Source: Deltaproteobacteria bacterium
Lineage (GTDB): Bacteria > Desulfobacterota > Binatia > HRBIN30 > JACQVA1
NCBI GenBank assembly: GCA_016178705.1
Contig: JACOST010000031.1
Location: forward strand, 1 to 64,000
DNA length: 64,000 bases
Direction of reading: 5' to 3'
Under the pieces are notes generated by a model. The model saw nothing but the letters and a program-made list of their open reading frames with translations. It made no database searches and had not been told where the DNA came from. Within the stretch, counting starts at the first letter, position 1. Every line of letters begins with the position of its first letter. A program made the translations under genes and the position numbers. Below are positions 62,124 to 64,000 of the stretch, piece after piece.

Positions 62124-63050
62124 ATGCTTAGGCGAATAGCTATAGTGAGCGGAATCGCGCTCGGCGCGCTCGGGCTCATGGCCGGCATCGCAGCCGCCCA
62201 AAGCAAATGCACCGGCCTCAGTTGCGCGGTGCTGTCGGTATCCAACGTCAGCGGCAAGAACGTCGGCGACACGGTCAACATCACCGTGAGCTACAAGCAG
62301 AGTCCAGACGATGGGACTGCGGGTCAGGGCAGTGACGAAACCGCCGCGCTGGCTTTCACGCTTGGCATGCCCGGCACGGGGAGCGGGGCCGGGTTGAGTT
62401 TGGCGGATTGCAACGTCGGCAGCGATGGGTTGACACCGGCGGTTCACGTCGCCGATGGTGTCAAGAACAACTTCAAGGTCGTGATCGAGAACCTGCAGTG
62501 CACCACCAGCAACGGCACCCCGCGCAACCGCTGTCTGTGTCCGGGCACGGGGCAGCAAACGGACAACTTCATCAACGTTGTTGTCTACGGACCGAAGGAT
62601 CTCCCGAGCAGCGGTCCGGTCGATATTCCTGTGCTACCGAGCGAGGGCCCACTGGTGAGCTTCGATCTGAAGATCAATGCCGGTGGTCGTACCGATCTAC
62701 ACGTATTTACTGAGACCGATGTGCAGGCGACGACACCCAAGCCGCAGTTCGGTGCGTTCCTGTCGATCGGCGATAAGGCCGCCGTCGATCAGACGTACAA
62801 CCATACGACCAACACGGCGAAGGTAGCGATCACCGACGGATTCGTCGAAGCCGGTGCCTCCTGCGTTGGCGACTGTGACGGCATGAGTGGCGTCACCGTC
62901 GAAGAGTTGATCCGCGGCGTCAACATCGCGTTGGGGAGCGTACCGCTCAGCGTTTGCCCGTCGTTCGATGCCGACCATTCGGATGATGTGACCGTCGAGG
63001 AGTTGGTGCAGGGCGTGAACAACGCGCTGCTGGGCTGTGGCCATCCGTAG
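62124..63050 (+). CDS. Secreted cohesin-like protein with Cys-bracketed EF-hand pair
   Basis: A 308-residue secreted protein. After a signal peptide (cleavage after IAAAQ) comes a beta domain that begins LSVSNVSGKNVGDTVNITV, like the cohesin-like openings in this window, and continues to VSFDLKINAGGRTDLHVF. The last 63 residues repeat the EF-hand pair of the previous gene: DCDGMSGVTVEE and DADHSDDVTVEE with GVNxAL helices and four cysteines. It is thus the only protein here with both a receptor-like and a ligand-like module. It starts 69 bases after the propeller gene. Confidence 0.78.
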   Translation: MLRRIAIVSGIALGALGLMAGIAAAQSKCTGLSCAVLSVSNVSGKNVGDTVNITVSYKQSPDDGTAGQGSDETAALAFTLGMPGTGSGAGLSLADCNVGSDGLTPAVHVADGVKNNFKVVIENLQCTTSNGTPRNRCLCPGTGQQTDNFINVVVYGPKDLPSSGPVDIPVLPSEGPLVSFDLKINAGGRTDLHVFTETDVQATTPKPQFGAFLSIGDKAAVDQTYNHTTNTAKVAITDGFVEAGASCVGDCDGMSGVTVEELIRGVNIALGSVPLSVCPSFDADHSDDVTVEELVQGVNNALLGCGHP

Positions 63051-63166
63051 GGTGCGGGACCCCGGACGGCGACGATTTGGGTGAGGACTCCGGCAGCGAC
63101 TTGAGCTTGCGAAAGCGATACGCTGCCGCAACCATTTTGCAGGTTACTCTCAGAAGGAGGACAGAG

Positions 63167-63976
63167 ATGAGAACGCGGACAGGGAGTTCAATGCTTCGAG
63201 GGTTGGCAGTGAGCACAGCAATCGCGCTGGGCGCATCAGCGGCCCACGCAGCCGTATCGATCAACGTCGGCAACGCCAGTGGTGCCCCAGGCGACCTGGT
63301 TCCCTTTTCAGTCACGCTGACCGCCGATGGCGGCGAGCAAGTGCTCGGGACCCAGAACGAACTTGGGTTGGATGCGGCCGGCGTGCACTTTGCGGCGAAG
63401 GTGAACAAGAAGCCGAATTGCGCGGTCAATCCAGCCATCTTCAAGAGCCTGAGCGGATTCGCTTTCTTGAACAGCTGCGATCCGACGGCGGGCGCCTGCA
63501 CTGGCATACGTGCGATCGTCGCACCCGGACTGGTCGACGAAGATGTGGCGTTGATCCCGACGGGATCGGTCCTCTACACTTGCATGATCCAGATTGCGAC
63601 TGACGCGGCCGGTGGAACCTCTCCGATCACGATCGATCACGTCAGAGCCAGCGATCCCAACGGCGTCGTCATTGAAGGTGTGACCGGCAATCCAGGCTCC
63701 GTTACTGTGGTGGTGCCGGCGACGGCAACCCCGACGCCATCGGAGACGCTGACACCGCTGCCGACGAACACCGCGCCACCGACGAATACGCTGCCTCCAA
63801 CCGTTACCAAGCCACCTGCCACGCACACCGCAATCCCGACCGTGACCAACACGCGTGGTTCGGGTGGTGGTGACGACGATGGTTGCCAGATCAGCGCCAC
63901 GCATCACAGCAACACCGGTTGGCTGGTGATGTTGCCAGCCGCTGCGTTCCTGTGGTTCCGGCGCCGCTCGCGCTAA
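63167..63976 (+). CDS. Cohesin-like protein with Thr-Pro linker and MYXO-CTERM-like tail
   Basis: A 269-residue secreted protein. A signal peptide ends AAHAAVS. The first domain opens VSINVGNASGAPGDLVPFSV and has GSVLYTCMIQIATDAAGG and HVRASDPNGVVIEG, matching the cohesin-like domains of the lipoprotein at 33734. Residues about 182-232 are a Thr-Pro linker. The tail shows GGDDDGC, a spacer (QISATHHSNTG), a hydrophobic helix (WLVMLPAAAFLWF) and RRRSR, the MYXO-CTERM layout. The ATG at 63167 follows AGAAGGAGG. It could anchor cohesin-like docking sites at the surface. Confidence 0.82.
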   Translation: MRTRTGSSMLRGLAVSTAIALGASAAHAAVSINVGNASGAPGDLVPFSVTLTADGGEQVLGTQNELGLDAAGVHFAAKVNKKPNCAVNPAIFKSLSGFAFLNSCDPTAGACTGIRAIVAPGLVDEDVALIPTGSVLYTCMIQIATDAAGGTSPITIDHVRASDPNGVVIEGVTGNPGSVTVVVPATATPTPSETLTPLPTNTAPPTNTLPPTVTKPPATHTAIPTVTNTRGSGGGDDDGCQISATHHSNTGWLVMLPAAAFLWFRRRSR

Positions 63977-64000
63977 CGCGCGCGGATCGCTAGACCGAGA

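Noticed and set aside
1-64000. tRNA, rRNA, riboswitch or prophage genes
   Set aside because: None was recognised by eye in any intergenic region. A dedicated covariance-model search would be needed to exclude small RNAs.

Overview
The window is a stretch of GC-rich (roughly 65% G+C by eye), gene-dense bacterial chromosome. Lipoprotein signals, an RND transporter, periplasmic proteins and C-terminal Cys-TM-Arg tails point to a diderm. The style of the secreted proteins (FG-GAP/VCBS propellers, long Thr-Pro linkers, 'Myxococcus-type' Cys-rich repeats, Cys-bracketed EF-hand pairs) together with DUF35/thiolase and CaiB-type CoA-transferase genes fits uncultured lineages formerly placed in Deltaproteobacteria, such as Binatota-like bacteria, or Myxococcota relatives. 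That placement is inference. No rRNA, tRNA, CRISPR array, prophage or insertion sequence was recognised.

Layout. 1-3012 (minus): a receiver/coiled-coil protein running off the left edge, and glutathione synthetase. 3347-8502 (plus): a receiver-first histidine kinase, a small CxxC protein, a DUF493 protein, a MEMO-family protein and the nitrogen-type PTS enzyme I PtsP. 8648-13980 (plus): an envelope locus with a coiled-coil membrane protein, a secreted protein, a YCF48-like propeller lipoprotein, a large RND transporter with an apparent PDZ-like insert, and two tiny membrane proteins. 14068-21980 (plus): a lipoprotein, a Gld-type ABC operon (ATPase, permease, GldG-like, DUF4340), an SGNH hydrolase-like protein and a YfhO-like membrane protein. 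21990-31247 (mostly minus): glycan genes, with two GT2 enzymes, a DUF2304 protein, three tandem GT-C-like membrane proteins, a hexapeptide acyltransferase and two methyltransferases.

31470-51450 and 60693-63976 are the unusual part. They encode ten exported proteins built from a shared kit: Thr-Pro linkers, Cys-rich repeats, FG-GAP/VCBS propellers, cohesin-like beta domains, dockerin-like or canonical EF-hand pairs, and MYXO-CTERM-like tails. Cohesin-like modules occur on a lipoprotein and on a tail-anchored protein, while EF-hand/dockerin-like modules occur on four others, one of which also carries a cohesin-like domain. I read this as a candidate calcium-dependent surface assembly without glycoside hydrolases. 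A VKOR-DsbA fusion that could oxidise the many cysteines sits inside the block, and glycan genes flank it. dnaA also lies inside, without dnaN, behind a strong promoter and a palindrome of two DnaA-box-like 9-mers.

51491-60420 carries acyl-CoA metabolism: an HMG-CoA-synthase-like/DUF35 protein whose expected catalytic Cys is Ala, a thiolase, and two adjacent CaiB/BaiF CoA-transferases of which only one keeps the catalytic Asp. A membrane histidine kinase, a DUF5658 protein and several conserved unknowns lie among them.
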